Source: an uncultured Saprospiraceae bacterium
Lineage (GTDB): Bacteria; Bacteroidota; Bacteroidia; Chitinophagales; Saprospiraceae
Reading direction: 5' to 3'
NCBI GenBank assembly: GCA_938015435.1
Contig: CALLPN010000003.1
Location: 426,803-490,802, forward strand
DNA length: 64,000 nucleotides
Shown: positions 9,597 through 18,518 of the stretch, piece by piece
Numbering within the stretch: position 1 is the first letter of the stretch
Layout: each line of letters starts with the position of its first letter
Notes under the pieces: generated by a model
The model's input: the letters and a program-made list of their open reading frames with translations, nothing else
Databases searched by the model: none
Told to the model about the DNA's origin: nothing
Made by a program: the position numbers and the translations under genes

Positions 9597-10691
9597 GTGA
9601 GCAATCCAAAGCAAAATAACGACATAGAAGAAGGCAATTCAGTATTAGATTCTATTAAGCTTAGTAGAATTTTAATACCCGCTTTAATCGGTATTGGAAT
9701 CGTCATATATATGATGTACAGCCAATTGGATATGGAAGAGTTCAATAAGATTAACTGGAATGGTCATTTGCTATTTTGGCTTTTTATGGCCGTCATGATG
9801 TATGTCTTACGTCACCTTTTTTATGCGGCGAGACTTAGGTTGATGTCTGATAAGGTGTTTGGTTGGAAAAAATCCATTCAGTTGATATTTATTTGGGAAT
9901 TCGCTTCTGCAGTTTCACCTACTAGTGTTGGTGGATCTGGTGTTGCATTGTTTTTACTAGCTCAAGAAAAGCTATCCGCAGGAAAAACAGTTTCCGTGGT
10001 ATTGTATTCTATGGTCTTGGATACGATATTTTTTATAGTAGGATTACCATTGCTATATCTGATATTAGGGGCTAATATTATTAGACCTGGTATGTCGTCT
10101 ATTACTGACCTAGATGGTTTTGGTTATACCTTTCTTACGGTTCTTGGGATTATGACTGCATATGGTTTAGTATTTTTCTATGGTCTATTTGTCAATCCAA
10201 AAAGTATTCAAAAGATTTTATTATTCTTTTCGAAGAGAAAACTGCTTAGCAGGTTTAAAAATAGTCTACTACAAACGGCTGAAGATGTAGTAATGACTTC
10301 TGAAGAATTGGCTCAAAAGCCTATGTCTTACCATATCAAGGCAATGGTGCATACGACAGGGGCATGGGTAACAAGGTTTGTTGCAATAAGTTGTATCATA
10401 ATAGCTTTCGTCCCAGAGACAGGCTTAGACATCATGAATCAACTTACTTTATTAGGAAGGGGAGCTTCTATGCATGTGGTTACTGCATTTACACCTACTC
10501 CAGGAGGATCAGGAGTAGCGGAATATCTATTTGGTGGATTTTACTCAGATTATATATCAGAAGGTATATCATCATTAGCTGCCTTAATTTGGAGGTTGAT
10601 AACGTACTATCCTTACTTGATTGCTGGTGTGATTATCGTGCCTATATGGTTTAGCGATATCTTAAGAAGAAAACGAAGCGGAGAATTATAA
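9597..10691 (+). CDS. Flippase-like integral membrane protein (UPF0104/LPTM family)
   Basis: A 364-residue inner-membrane protein with about eight hydrophobic segments. It shows the hallmarks of the lysylphosphatidylglycerol synthase transmembrane-like family (YbhN/AglD-like): SPTSVGGSGVALFLL near residues 107-121 and TPTPGGSGVAEYLFGG near 301-316. The soluble aminoacyl-transferase domain of true MprF is absent, so lipid aminoacylation is unlikely and a lipid or glycolipid transport role is inferred from the family. Translation starts with GTG at 9597; the ORF gives no better ATG before the first membrane segment. The short membrane protein at 10775 follows but has its own promoter box. Confidence 0.85.
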   Translation: MSNPKQNNDIEEGNSVLDSIKLSRILIPALIGIGIVIYMMYSQLDMEEFNKINWNGHLLFWLFMAVMMYVLRHLFYAARLRLMSDKVFGWKKSIQLIFIWEFASAVSPTSVGGSGVALFLLAQEKLSAGKTVSVVLYSMVLDTIFFIVGLPLLYLILGANIIRPGMSSITDLDGFGYTFLTVLGIMTAYGLVFFYGLFVNPKSIQKILLFFSKRKLLSRFKNSLLQTAEDVVMTSEELAQKPMSYHIKAMVHTTGAWVTRFVAISCIIIAFVPETGLDIMNQLTLLGRGASMHVVTAFTPTPGGSGVAEYLFGGFYSDYISEGISSLAALIWRLITYYPYLIAGVIIVPIWFSDILRRKRSGEL

Positions 10692-10731
10692 CATTTATAT
10701 ATAATAGGCTGTGGATAATCTCAAAAAAGAT

Positions 10732-10739
10732 TAATTTTG
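10732..10739 (+). promoter_or_regulatory. -7 promoter box (TAATTTTG) for the 51-residue gene
   Basis: An exact TAnnTTTG match 36 bases before the ATG at 10775. It supports the small frame downstream as a separately transcribed gene. Confidence 0.55.
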
Positions 10740-10774
10740 CACTCAATATAAAGCACAACTACAACAATAATCAT

Positions 10775-10930
10775 ATGTCATCAACTACTAAATCAACAGG
10801 AAAATACTGGCTTTACTTCGCAGTGTCATTATTACTTACGATTGGGTTTTTAATTATTCTTCCAGAGTGGTTTTGGGTTATGCTACCATTCTTATTGACA
10901 TACTTCGTCCAGGCTATGGATTGGATGTAG
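10775..10930 (+). CDS. Small membrane protein, 51 residues
   Basis: This short frame starts with ATG at 10775 and ends with TAG at 10930. The product has a polar N-terminus (MSSTTKSTGKYW), one hydrophobic segment (about residues 13-29), a conserved-looking Pro-Glu-Trp turn and a second hydrophobic segment (about 33-47), ending QAMDWM. Two short transmembrane helices in a hairpin are predicted by eye. The coding case rests on a perfect -7 box upstream, clear hydrophobic patterning and a gene-free surrounding. No function is known to me. It could act as an accessory to a membrane complex, but this is speculation. Confidence 0.6.
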   Translation: MSSTTKSTGKYWLYFAVSLLLTIGFLIILPEWFWVMLPFLLTYFVQAMDWM

Positions 10931-11534
10931 AAGTTGCTTCTAAAAGACATTAACCTTTACTTCATAAATATTGAATAGATCAGTCACCAAGTTATGGTGA
11001 TCTGCTAAAATTTAAATTGACTGATCAATCCTTTGATCGGATTTTGGTGATTGATATTAAGAGTACCGTATCGGTACCAAATACACACTATTAAGGTTGC
11101 AATTCTTCTAGCTCTTCTTGTACCATCGGCTATCCCATTCATCTTATCATAAGGTCTATTATTCTATTTAGACCTAAATTACTGGTGATCTTCCATATTC
11201 CAGATTAACTCTTCATTGTCGAGTAGGTCGATACAGGTAATATATTCAAAGTCAATTATATTTTGTTGATTTAGATTGAGGCAAATAACGGAGAACAAGC
11301 GAATATTTTCATTCGCTTACTTACAAAGCCAAATAATAAAAATCTATCTGGCCTTAGTCACGACGAGGATTTTAATAAAGAGATATAATTAACGGGGTCG
11401 TACTTTATGCGGCATTAAGTGGTCTAATCTGTATTGTTCAACCGCAAAGAAAAAGAAGAGCGCAAAGAAAGGGGAGTACATTCTGGGTCTCTTGACCTCG
11501 CAAGGATGGATATTTTATAAACAAGGATAGAGAT
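10931..11534. other. Long intergenic region with several hairpins
   Basis: About 600 bases with no gene. It contains three clear stem-loops: TCACCA/TGGTGA at 10984-11000, GTACCG/CGGTAC at 11063-11077 with a 3-base loop, and AAGCGAAT/ATTCGCTT at 11297-11318 with a 6-base loop. It also contains the direct-repeat motif AACCGCAAAG...GCGCAAAG at 11440-11467, which recurs in altered form near 56480 and 56671. One or more small RNAs are possible. Confidence 0.45.
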
Positions 11535-11566
11535 AAAAAAAGCCCAGTCAATCGACTGAGCTTTTA
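11535..11566 (-). terminator. Terminator downstream of ftsH
   Basis: CAGTC (11545-11549) pairs with GACTG (11554-11558) around a 4-base loop. After one C-A mismatch the stem continues through GC pairs into an A-run/T-run on both sides. It lies 16 bases after the ftsH stop on the minus strand and has a U-tract in the RNA, as a Rho-independent terminator should. Confidence 0.7.
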
Positions 11567-11581
11567 CTTTTATATTATTTC

Positions 11582-13567
11582 TTAAACTATATCATTTGGT
11601 GATGGAGACTCTACAGTCGGTGTTTCTGGTATTATAGGTGGTTTACCTGATACTAGAGGCTTATTCTTATCATCATAAGGAGAATCACCAATCAATCTTG
11701 CCACGTCAGACTTCGTCAGGACTTCTTTGTCTAGAAGTGCTGCAGCAAGTAAGTGTAGCTCTTTGTCTCTCTCTTTGAGTAAAGCCTGAGCTCTATCGTA
11801 TTGCTCATCTATCATTTTACGACATTCTTGATCAATCAATCTAGCAGTATCATCTGAGTATGGTTTACTGAACTGGTCTTGTTGCATACCATAGAAAGAT
11901 ACATTACCCACCTTTTCATTCATACCATATACGGCTACCATAGAGTAAGCCATTTTGGTTACTTGGTCGAGATCCGATTGTGCTCCTGTAGATATCTTAT
12001 TGAAGATATTCTTTTCGGCAGCTCTACCACCCATAGTCATACACATACGATCCAGTAATGCTTCTGTACGAGTGATGTACTCTTCTTTTGGAAGATATTG
12101 TGCATAGCCAAGTGTACCCATTCCTCTTGGAACGATTGTAACTTTTACTAGTGGGCTAGCATGCTCTAGATACCATCCACAGATTGCATGTCCAGCTTCG
12201 TGGTATGCTATGATCTCTTTTTCGTGGGGAGCTATAAGTTTATTCTTCTTTTCTAATCCACCTATCACTCTGTCTAGCGCGTAGTTAAAGTCATTCATAT
12301 CTACTTCCGTCTTTCCTCTACGAGCAGCAATAAGTGCCGCTTCGTTGCAGACATTAGCGATCTCTGCTCCTGCAAAACCTGGTGTCATTTCTGCTAGCTC
12401 ATAAGCTGACATAGTTTCTCTAGTCTTGATCGTCTTTAAGTGAACTTTGAAGATAGCCTCTCTACCTTGTAGATCAGGTCTATCTATTCCGATCTGTCTA
12501 TCAAATCTACCTGGACGCATCAATGCGCTATCCAAGATATCTGGTCGGTTAGTCGCTGCCATAAGGATTACACCTTTATCAGTACTAAATCCATCCATTT
12601 CTACTAGTAATTGATTAAGTGTGTTTTCACGCTCATCATTACCACCTTGCACGGCGCCTTTACCTCTTGCTCTACCAATAGCATCGATCTCATCTATAAA
12701 GATGATACAAGGTGCTTTTTCTCTAGCTTGCTTAAATAAATCTCTTACTCTAGAGGCTCCGACTCCTACAAACATCTCCACAAAATCAGATCCAGATATA
12801 GAAAAGAAAGGTACTGCTGCTTCTCCTGCTACGGCTTTTGCAAGTAGGGTTTTTCCTGTTCCTGGAGGGCCGACAAGAAGAACACCTTTTGGTATTTTAC
12901 CACCTAAGGCAGTGTATTTTTTTGGATTCTTAAGGAAGTCAACTACTTCCATGACTTCTTCCTTAGCCTCATTGAGACCTGCTACATCAGCAAATGTGAC
13001 GTTTACTTTAGAGTCTTTATTGTCAAACAAAGTAGCTTTGGATTTACCAATATTGAATATCTGACCACCTCCTGGGCCACCACCGCCACTCACTCTTTTC
13101 ATTATAAATAGCCATATTGCGACTAGAATAAATAAAGGAAGTAACCAACTTAAAATTGAACCTATATAGTCAGGCTTTGATTCAAGCTCGTAACTGACTC
13201 TGTGGCCTTTGGCATTGAGATCACGCATACTTTCCTCAAAGAATCCAATATCACCAACTTGAAATTGATACTGAGGTTGATTAGCTGAAAATTTGCTTTC
13301 TTTCTGATCTGGAAATTTTTCACTTATAGCCTCAGGCGTAAGATATACATTTGCATTACGCTCATTAATAACAACTACTTTGTCGACCATCTTATCCATG
13401 ACCATCTGCTCAAACTTAAGCATGTTGATCTTCTCAGTACTATTGTTCATCATCACAGACATATTAATACCTAATATGACTAGTATGATGATACCATAGA
13501 TCCAATATGAATTGAAGTTCACCTTATTGGGTGTCTTCTTTGGATCTTTATTTTCATTATCACTCAT
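11582..13567 (-). CDS. ftsH: ATP-dependent zinc metalloprotease FtsH
   Basis: FtsH is a membrane-anchored AAA+ protease that degrades misfolded membrane proteins and short-lived regulators. From the ATG at 13567 the protein has 661 residues. Two transmembrane segments (about 21-39 and 136-155) flank a periplasmic domain. The AAA+ domain contains Walker A GPPGTGKT (233-240), Walker B IIFIDEID (about 288-295) and the second region of homology ending RPGRFDR (351-357). The zinc site is HEAGH (456-460). The frame stays open to 13645, but the upstream extension (MSCKRAWYK...) is not FtsH-like. The FtsH N-terminus usually begins just before the first membrane segment, so 13567 is preferred. It lies downstream of rsfS on the same strand with a 127-base gap. 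Confidence 0.95.
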   Translation of the reverse strand: MSDNENKDPKKTPNKVNFNSYWIYGIIILVILGINMSVMMNNSTEKINMLKFEQMVMDKMVDKVVVINERNANVYLTPEAISEKFPDQKESKFSANQPQYQFQVGDIGFFEESMRDLNAKGHRVSYELESKPDYIGSILSWLLPLFILVAIWLFIMKRVSGGGGPGGGQIFNIGKSKATLFDNKDSKVNVTFADVAGLNEAKEEVMEVVDFLKNPKKYTALGGKIPKGVLLVGPPGTGKTLLAKAVAGEAAVPFFSISGSDFVEMFVGVGASRVRDLFKQAREKAPCIIFIDEIDAIGRARGKGAVQGGNDERENTLNQLLVEMDGFSTDKGVILMAATNRPDILDSALMRPGRFDRQIGIDRPDLQGREAIFKVHLKTIKTRETMSAYELAEMTPGFAGAEIANVCNEAALIAARRGKTEVDMNDFNYALDRVIGGLEKKNKLIAPHEKEIIAYHEAGHAICGWYLEHASPLVKVTIVPRGMGTLGYAQYLPKEEYITRTEALLDRMCMTMGGRAAEKNIFNKISTGAQSDLDQVTKMAYSMVAVYGMNEKVGNVSFYGMQQDQFSKPYSDDTARLIDQECRKMIDEQYDRAQALLKERDKELHLLAAALLDKEVLTKSDVARLIGDSPYDDKNKPLVSGKPPIIPETPTVESPSPNDIV

Positions 13568-13694
13568 TGTTTTCTTTTTAATTTTAGGCCTTAAGTCATA
13601 TAGAGCTGACAAGTAACCTTTATACCATGCTCTTTTACAAGACATTTCTTCATATATAACGCTATTTCAAGCGTATCGTTTTGTCCGTTAACAA

Positions 13695-14081
13695 CTATAA
13701 GTTGGCATATTCAGTTATTTCGGCATCACTCCAGAGGTCTTCTAGCTTATAAAACTCGCGAGTCTCTGGATAAAATATATGGACTACGGTATTAAAATAA
13801 TCCACTAATACCCATTTTGAATTAGTCATACCTTCTCTGTGGGCAGGTATGACGCCAAGTTCGTCTTTGACACGCTTTATGATATTCCCAGCAAGCGCAC
13901 TTACTTGAGTGGTAGAATCACCTTCACATATGATAAAGAAGTCAGCTGGAGCTTCGTCGAGATTACGTAGATCTAGAGATACTATATTTTTACCCTTTAT
14001 ATCCTGCATCGCATCTATGATTAGAGGATTGAGTTCTTCTGTATGTTGCTGAATTTTTTCAGCTATTTTGGATCGTTTCAA
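13695..14081 (-). CDS. rsfS: Ribosomal silencing factor RsfS
   Basis: RsfS (Iojap/YbeB family) binds ribosomal protein L14 and blocks 30S-50S joining during starvation. The 128 residues are typical. Family features visible are the DLRNLDEAPADFFIICEG segment (about 36-53), the QVSALAGNI helix, the SKWVLVDYFNTVVHIF strand-turn-strand (about 89-104) and the final EFYKLEDLWSDAE. ftsH lies downstream on the same strand, an order common in Bacteroidota. The promoter box at 14124-14131 on the minus strand lies 43 bases upstream of the start and overlaps the divergent birA leader. Confidence 0.93.
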   Translation of the reverse strand: MKRSKIAEKIQQHTEELNPLIIDAMQDIKGKNIVSLDLRNLDEAPADFFIICEGDSTTQVSALAGNIIKRVKDELGVIPAHREGMTNSKWVLVDYFNTVVHIFYPETREFYKLEDLWSDAEITEYANL

Positions 14082-14087
14082 ATATCT

Positions 14088-14095
14088 TATTTTTG
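14088..14095 (+). promoter_or_regulatory. -7 promoter box (TATTTTTG) for birA
   Basis: An exact TAnnTTTG match on the plus strand. Transcription would start near 14102, which excludes the ATG at 14093 as the birA start and supports ATG 14144. Confidence 0.5.
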
Positions 14096-14123
14096 TTGAC
14101 CAGTATAACGTATTTCAAAATAT

Positions 14124-14131
14124 CAAAGTTA
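14124..14131 (-). promoter_or_regulatory. -7 promoter box (TAACTTTG) for rsfS-ftsH
   Basis: An exact TAnnTTTG match on the minus strand. Transcription would start near 14117, so the rsfS leader would overlap the 5' end of the birA transcript by roughly 15 bases. Confidence 0.5.
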
Positions 14132-14143
14132 ACAATTGTTTCG

Positions 14144-14896
14144 ATGCAACGCTCCATAATTATAGGCCGCCCCACCATTACTTTCGATACCATCGATTCG
14201 ACGAATGATTACGCTACTTCATTAGTATCAAATAGCAATCCAAACGAAGGAACTGTCATATGGGCGCACTATCAGAGCAAGGGTCGCGGACAGATTGGCA
14301 GTAACTGGAGCGCCGAAGCTGGCCAGAGTCTATTAATGTCAGTAATACTACAACCTCGGTTCTTGATGGCTTATCAGCAGTTTACACTCAATATATTGGC
14401 TTCACTTGCGGTCCGATCAGCATTAAACAGTTTTGGAATACAAGCACAGATCAAATGGCCAAATGATATATATGTAGGCAAACGCAAGATTTGTGGTATC
14501 CTCATCCAAAATATTCTTCAAGGCAAGAGCATCAAAAACACCGTTATAGGAATTGGTCTCAATGTTAATCAAAATGACTTTGATCAATCACTACCTAATC
14601 CAACCTCTATGAAAATGATGTCAGAGAAGACATATAATGTTGCAAATGTTAAATCCTCGGTTTGCGAGCATCTACAAGATTATTACCTGCGATTGAAGGA
14701 AGATGGTTTTGAAGTACTGAAGAAAGAGTATCTGGACTTGTTATATCTTAAGGATCAAGAAAGTCATTATGAGGTAGAAAAAAATAAAATAAAAGGAAAG
14801 ATTATAGGAATCAGCGATTTAGGAAAATTACAAATGGAAGTCGAAGGAGAAGTGAGAGAGTTTAATTTTAGAGAACTTAGATATTTACATAAATAA
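14144..14896 (+). CDS. birA: Biotin--[acetyl-CoA-carboxylase] ligase
   Basis: BirA joins biotin to biotin carboxyl carrier proteins by way of biotinyl-AMP. The protein has 250 residues from the ATG at 14144. It has the catalytic domain motifs STNDYA (about 18-23), the biotinyl-AMP loop KGRGQIGSNW (about 46-55), SLLMSVIL and KWPNDIYVGKRKICGIL (about 104-120). A short SH3-like C-terminal domain follows (about 200-250). There is no N-terminal winged helix, so it is a monofunctional ligase and not a repressor. An upstream in-frame ATG at 14093 would overlap the predicted promoter and is disfavoured. Confidence 0.93.
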   Translation: MQRSIIIGRPTITFDTIDSTNDYATSLVSNSNPNEGTVIWAHYQSKGRGQIGSNWSAEAGQSLLMSVILQPRFLMAYQQFTLNILASLAVRSALNSFGIQAQIKWPNDIYVGKRKICGILIQNILQGKSIKNTVIGIGLNVNQNDFDQSLPNPTSMKMMSEKTYNVANVKSSVCEHLQDYYLRLKEDGFEVLKKEYLDLLYLKDQESHYEVEKNKIKGKIIGISDLGKLQMEVEGEVREFNFRELRYLHK

Positions 14897-14907
14897 GACT
14901 AATAATA

Positions 14908-15297
14908 ATGAAATACGCGTATACTATATTATATGTTCCGAGCGTCTTAGAGTCATTAGAATTCTATGAAAAAACATTTGGATTTGAAAGAAAATTTTTA
15001 ACTGAAGAGAAGGATTATGGCGAACTACGAAGTGGTGAGACTGTTATAGCATTTGCTTCCAAACAACTAGCCAATAGTAATTTGAGTAATGGTTTTATGG
15101 TAGCGAAGCAAAATGAAAAACCCTTTCCAATAGAGATGGGTTTTACGACAGATGATGTAGAAGGTACTATCAAAAAAGCGATTGATAATGGAGCTAAATT
15201 AGAAGAAGCAATCAAATCCAAGCCTTGGGGACAAAAAGTGGCGTATATCAGAGATAACAATGGATTCTTATTAGAGATTTGCACTCCGATGGGATAG
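14908..15297 (+). CDS. VOC-superfamily (glyoxalase/bleomycin-resistance-like) protein
   Basis: A 129-residue protein with the two-module beta-alpha-beta-beta-beta fold of the vicinal-oxygen-chelate superfamily. Visible parts are YTILYVPSVLESLEFYEKTFGF (residues 4-25), the central GELRSGETVIAF strands, the second module starting near PIEMGFTTDDVEGTI (about 74-88) and the terminal metal-ligand region YIRDNNGFLLEICTP (about 113-127), whose Glu is the typical ligand. Substrate is unknown; members act on glyoxal adducts, dioxygenase substrates or bind antibiotics. The gene begins 11 bases after birA and is probably cotranscribed. Confidence 0.82.
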   Translation: MKYAYTILYVPSVLESLEFYEKTFGFERKFLTEEKDYGELRSGETVIAFASKQLANSNLSNGFMVAKQNEKPFPIEMGFTTDDVEGTIKKAIDNGAKLEEAIKSKPWGQKVAYIRDNNGFLLEICTPMG

Positions 15298-15403
15298 CTA
15301 CAGGCAATCTATTCAGTTTTTGGATTATTTAAATTTTTAATAGCTCTTCACGTATCAAGTGGGGTAGAGTTTATTGCTTGTTATTAGGACTAAAAGTGAA
15401 AAA

Positions 15404-15436
15404 GGGCTATCCGATAATTCCATTATCAAATAACCC
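15404..15436. terminator. Bidirectional terminator between convergent genes
   Basis: GGGCTATccGATAAT and ATTATCaaATAACCC form an imperfect 33-base hairpin, with an A-rich run on the left and TTATTTTT on the right, so it can end transcripts from either side. It lies between the VOC gene and the minus-strand gene at 15463. Confidence 0.6.
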
Positions 15437-15462
15437 TCAATTATTTTTAAATATTTAGGAAT

Positions 15463-16401
15463 CTATAATCCCCATGAAATACCTATAGTTACAGCAGATA
15501 GGCCATATCCCAATTCTAAGAAGGGTACGATTTTCTCTGAAACATGATATCTTGCTCCTAATACGCCAGACCAAGCAAGAGAATTTAAACCACAGTCACC
15601 AGCACAATCGCCTGTAACAGAACCTATAGTATATCCTAAGTGTAACCCTGCATACGGATCTAACTTGTCTGGTCCAAAATCAAAATGATAAGTACCTCTT
15701 GCTCCGAAAGTCATAAATCTATAACCCCAGTCAAATTCAGACCCTAAACCTGAGTCGATATTAGTTTGAGCATAGCTAAAGAAAGCACCAATCATAATGT
15801 TATCTTTAAAAGGACGATTGTAAGATATGCCAATTGGAGGTATTACACTTGATCCTGAATAACTTGATAGAAATCCAACACCAAGATTTAAGAAACTACC
15901 ATTGTTAGATCGAGATGAGTTGCTTACTTGAGATCTTTTATAGGCATCCATCTTAGAGCTGCTGCTACTTGTTTGGCCACTTGATTTTTGATAGCTGATG
16001 CTTTCGTTTTTAGTACTGCTACTACTTGCCAAATTTCTGTTTTTGGTATTTTTTGACTGAGTGTTTTTAGTAGAAGATTTTGATGAAGTACCATCAAACT
16101 TATGCCAAGTATTTTGACTATTTGTTTTAGTATTATACGTGATTATTTTAGTACTAGATACTATTTCAAGGTATAAGTTTTCTATGTCGGTGGACTTGTA
16201 TTTGAAGCCATTTACTTTTGTATAAGTACGATCAGAGTCGTATCCGTCAATGTCCGTTGTAAGCTCGCCTTTATTGATTTCAATTTCCATTTTTGTGCCT
16301 GTTGGCCTATATTCCCAAGTTCCAGCAATGTAGTCATTCTGAGCTATTAAAGATAGACTCATTGTCATTGCTATCAGCGTAAGTATTAAATTCGATTTCA
16401 T
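15463..16401 (-). CDS. Predicted outer-membrane beta-barrel protein with N-terminal lipocalin-like part
   Basis: A 312-residue secreted protein. Residues 1-20 are a signal peptide (ending SLIAQ). Residues 24-105 look like a small beta domain (GTWEYRPTGTKMEIEINK, then WHKFDG). A Ser/Thr/Asn/Lys-rich linker spans about 108-170. The C-terminal 140 residues have the alternating aromatic strands of an eight-stranded outer-membrane barrel (FLNLGVGFLSS, PPIGISYNRPF, IMIGAFFSYAQT, YRFMTFGARGTYHF, LDPYAGLHLGYTIG), with a CAGDCG loop. It is the last gene of the minus-strand cluster and begins 19 bases after the Ca-loop gene. Function is unknown. Confidence 0.7.
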   Translation of the reverse strand: MKSNLILTLIAMTMSLSLIAQNDYIAGTWEYRPTGTKMEIEINKGELTTDIDGYDSDRTYTKVNGFKYKSTDIENLYLEIVSSTKIITYNTKTNSQNTWHKFDGTSSKSSTKNTQSKNTKNRNLASSSSTKNESISYQKSSGQTSSSSSKMDAYKRSQVSNSSRSNNGSFLNLGVGFLSSYSGSSVIPPIGISYNRPFKDNIMIGAFFSYAQTNIDSGLGSEFDWGYRFMTFGARGTYHFDFGPDKLDPYAGLHLGYTIGSVTGDCAGDCGLNSLAWSGVLGARYHVSEKIVPFLELGYGLSAVTIGISWGL

Positions 16402-16420
16402 AACAATTAGTTTTATTAGT

Positions 16421-18046
16421 TTATGATATTAGTGTTTCAAAAAGTTCTCCTAGATTAAAAGGATCTTCAAGTAATTCGTTAAAAGGTAAGTCTTCATTCA
16501 TATACATTTCCACATCTTCATCGATGATTCCATCCTCGTTTTCGTCAATGATATCTTCTGATAATGGAGTAGTATTATGATGATTGGTTTCTATATTATT
16601 TTCTTTATAAGTATCAGATATTCTTACATCTTGTTGAAAATCTATGATACCGTCTCTGTTTTCATCTATTGCCATTGATGTTGGTATAGTTGCCTCATTT
16701 CCAAAATCAATGATGCCATCATTGTTTTGGTCTATGGACGTATCGACATCATTTGTGTCATTAGGGTTTATTGATTCTTGATCGATAATTCCATCACCAT
16801 CTTGATCTGTGGATTGATATTCGTCATTTGATACCGAGTAGGCGTGTTGTGCTTCAAAATCAATGATGCCATCGTTATCTTGATCTAGAGCACCGTACTC
16901 ATCTCTAGTAACTGAATTATACTCTCCTTCCTGGTCAATGATTCCGTCATTATTTTGGTCCTTAGAGTCGTATTCTTCGTTTTGCGATGTATAATGTTCG
17001 GTTGCGTTTTGATCAATTATACCATCGTTATTCTCATCTATCATTGAAGCTGATTCCGTTTCGATAGATTGAGTCTCCATATTAGATTTGTTTACTTCAA
17101 CCGCACTGGAATTCATAGAAGTAAACTCATTGAAATCTACGTCAGTTACGACCTCTTCAGAGGATTGGAGTTCAGTATTGCTATCTGTAATATCTTCTGA
17201 TTCATTAAGCTCAGAATCTTCAATATCATTTAACTCACTGTCATCAGAATAATCATAGCTTTCGCTTGATGTGTTTTCATTTTGAGTCTCTTCTACATAT
17301 ACTGTAGATTGATTTTCTGTGATAGTCGTGGTGTTATGAGATGAATTATCTGCGTTTAATTGTTCGGTTTTTATATGAGTTGATTCAGCTACTTTTGTAG
17401 AAGTAGACTCCTCATAACTTTGATAAACTGTTTCATTCTGAATGGATGAATTGTCATTTTGTATTTCGGTATTCGAATTACTTTCATATACTTTTGATGA
17501 ATTATAAGATTCATTTTGAATTGCGTAGTAATCAGGTGTCACTTGGCTCAATTCTCCTTCATAAAGAGTTGTGTATGTCTTACCTTGCCATTCGAATATA
17601 CCCGAGGATCCAAATTTTTCTCTTGCTCCAGCAAAAACTTCTTCGAATGTGGAAGAATTTTCACTAGTAGTGTAAGAGTCGAGTTTTACCTCTGCGATTT
17701 CTTCTATTGCAGATTCTGATTTGTCTTCAGTAATTTGATCTATTGATCCATCTTGTCCAGTAGTGTTTGCATCTGAGTGCAATACTTCAATGTCAGTCGA
17801 CGATACAGTAGGTTGATCTATTTCATTGAAAGCAACCTCAGATTGACTAGCGATATCTTCTTGAGTTGAATCAATGTACTCGATTTGATCAGTAAGTTGA
17901 TTTTCAGTAGTTCCTGCTTCTTTGTTAGTGCATGACTGAACAACTGTACTTGCAATAATACCGCCAGCAAGAAGTTGTATGTAGTTTTCCTTGTCGGTTT
18001 TGAATTGTGCAAAGAGATCTTTGCTTTTAGTCTTACGGTTTTTCAT
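16421..18046 (-). CDS. Acidic lipoprotein with seven EF-hand-like Ca-binding loops
   Basis: A 541-residue highly acidic protein rich in Ser, Thr, Glu, Asn and Asp. The start carries a charged n-region (about 1-23), then a hydrophobic stretch ending VVQSC (Cys39), which looks like a lipobox. The C-terminal third contains seven loops of the type D-x-N/D-x-D-G-I-I-D: DENNDGIIDQ, DQNNDGIIDQ, DQDNDGIIDF, DQDGDGIIDQ, DQNNDGIIDF, DENRDGIIDF and DENEDGIIDE, spaced about 20-35 residues apart. This is the calcium-binding loop of dockerin/EF-hand and TSP3-type repeats without the flanking helices. Calcium binding at the cell surface is therefore likely. It sits between a zinc-ribbon membrane protein and an outer-membrane barrel on one transcript. 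Confidence 0.75.
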   Translation of the reverse strand: MKNRKTKSKDLFAQFKTDKENYIQLLAGGIIASTVVQSCTNKEAGTTENQLTDQIEYIDSTQEDIASQSEVAFNEIDQPTVSSTDIEVLHSDANTTGQDGSIDQITEDKSESAIEEIAEVKLDSYTTSENSSTFEEVFAGAREKFGSSGIFEWQGKTYTTLYEGELSQVTPDYYAIQNESYNSSKVYESNSNTEIQNDNSSIQNETVYQSYEESTSTKVAESTHIKTEQLNADNSSHNTTTITENQSTVYVEETQNENTSSESYDYSDDSELNDIEDSELNESEDITDSNTELQSSEEVVTDVDFNEFTSMNSSAVEVNKSNMETQSIETESASMIDENNDGIIDQNATEHYTSQNEEYDSKDQNNDGIIDQEGEYNSVTRDEYGALDQDNDGIIDFEAQHAYSVSNDEYQSTDQDGDGIIDQESINPNDTNDVDTSIDQNNDGIIDFGNEATIPTSMAIDENRDGIIDFQQDVRISDTYKENNIETNHHNTTPLSEDIIDENEDGIIDEDVEMYMNEDLPFNELLEDPFNLGELFETLIS

Positions 18047-18056
18047 TTTCTAATAT

Positions 18057-18494
18057 TTAAGGGTAAAAGTTTACATCACATTTGTGATTATTGCAGGACT
18101 GTTTCTCCTTCCAATACGTGTAACTTTGATTTATTAGTTTGCTTCTACATTTGGGACATACAAGCAGGGTTTCATAATTCAATTTTAAAAGATCAATTTT
18201 TTCTAATTTTTGTATCTGATGATTGTCAAATAGTCCTGTAATTATGTTTACTAGACCTAAGCCTAATAGTAAAGCGTATTTCAAATTGTCGGATATGAAT
18301 TCACCAAAAAATATCAAAATTATAATTGCTATTACCAGCAGAATTATCTTTATGTAGATAGTGCCTGATGGACTTTTTAGAATATCGTTCTTAGCCTTTT
18401 GGTAACTCGAAAAATGAGTTAATATTTTTTGATATTCTGTTTTATAGAATATTTGATTTTGATCGTAAACTGCATTTTTAGTTATTGGTAACAT
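18057..18494 (-). CDS. Small membrane protein with C-terminal zinc ribbon
   Basis: A 145-residue protein with a charged N-terminal third and two adjacent hydrophobic helices (about 46-65 and 71-87). A C-terminal zinc-ribbon-like Cys motif follows: CPKC near residue 113 and CNNHKC near residue 135. The topology puts both ends on the same side of the inner membrane, probably cytoplasmic. It lies 10 bases upstream of the Ca-loop gene in the same transcript. Family and function are not known to me. The zinc ligand pairs are complete, so this does not look like a decaying gene. Confidence 0.65.
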   Translation of the reverse strand: MLPITKNAVYDQNQIFYKTEYQKILTHFSSYQKAKNDILKSPSGTIYIKIILLVIAIIILIFFGEFISDNLKYALLLGLGLVNIITGLFDNHQIQKLEKIDLLKLNYETLLVCPKCRSKLINQSYTYWKEKQSCNNHKCDVNFYP

Positions 18495-18518
18495 TTTATA
18501 TAGTGCGTGTTTTATATT

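Noticed and set aside
10364..10654. 96-codon frame inside the flippase-like gene
   Set aside because: It lies wholly inside a well-supported gene in another frame and has a composition typical of an out-of-frame reading.
12621..13064. 147-codon plus-strand frame antisense to ftsH
   Set aside because: It is a shadow of the conserved AAA+ domain coding strand; the amino-acid content follows from the reversed codons.
13568..13645. Longer FtsH start at 13645
   Set aside because: The 26 extra residues are not FtsH-like, and the preferred ATG at 13567 gives a normal N-terminus before the first membrane helix.
14093..14143. Longer birA start at 14093
   Set aside because: It would begin before the predicted transcription start near 14102 and add 17 residues unlike BirA.
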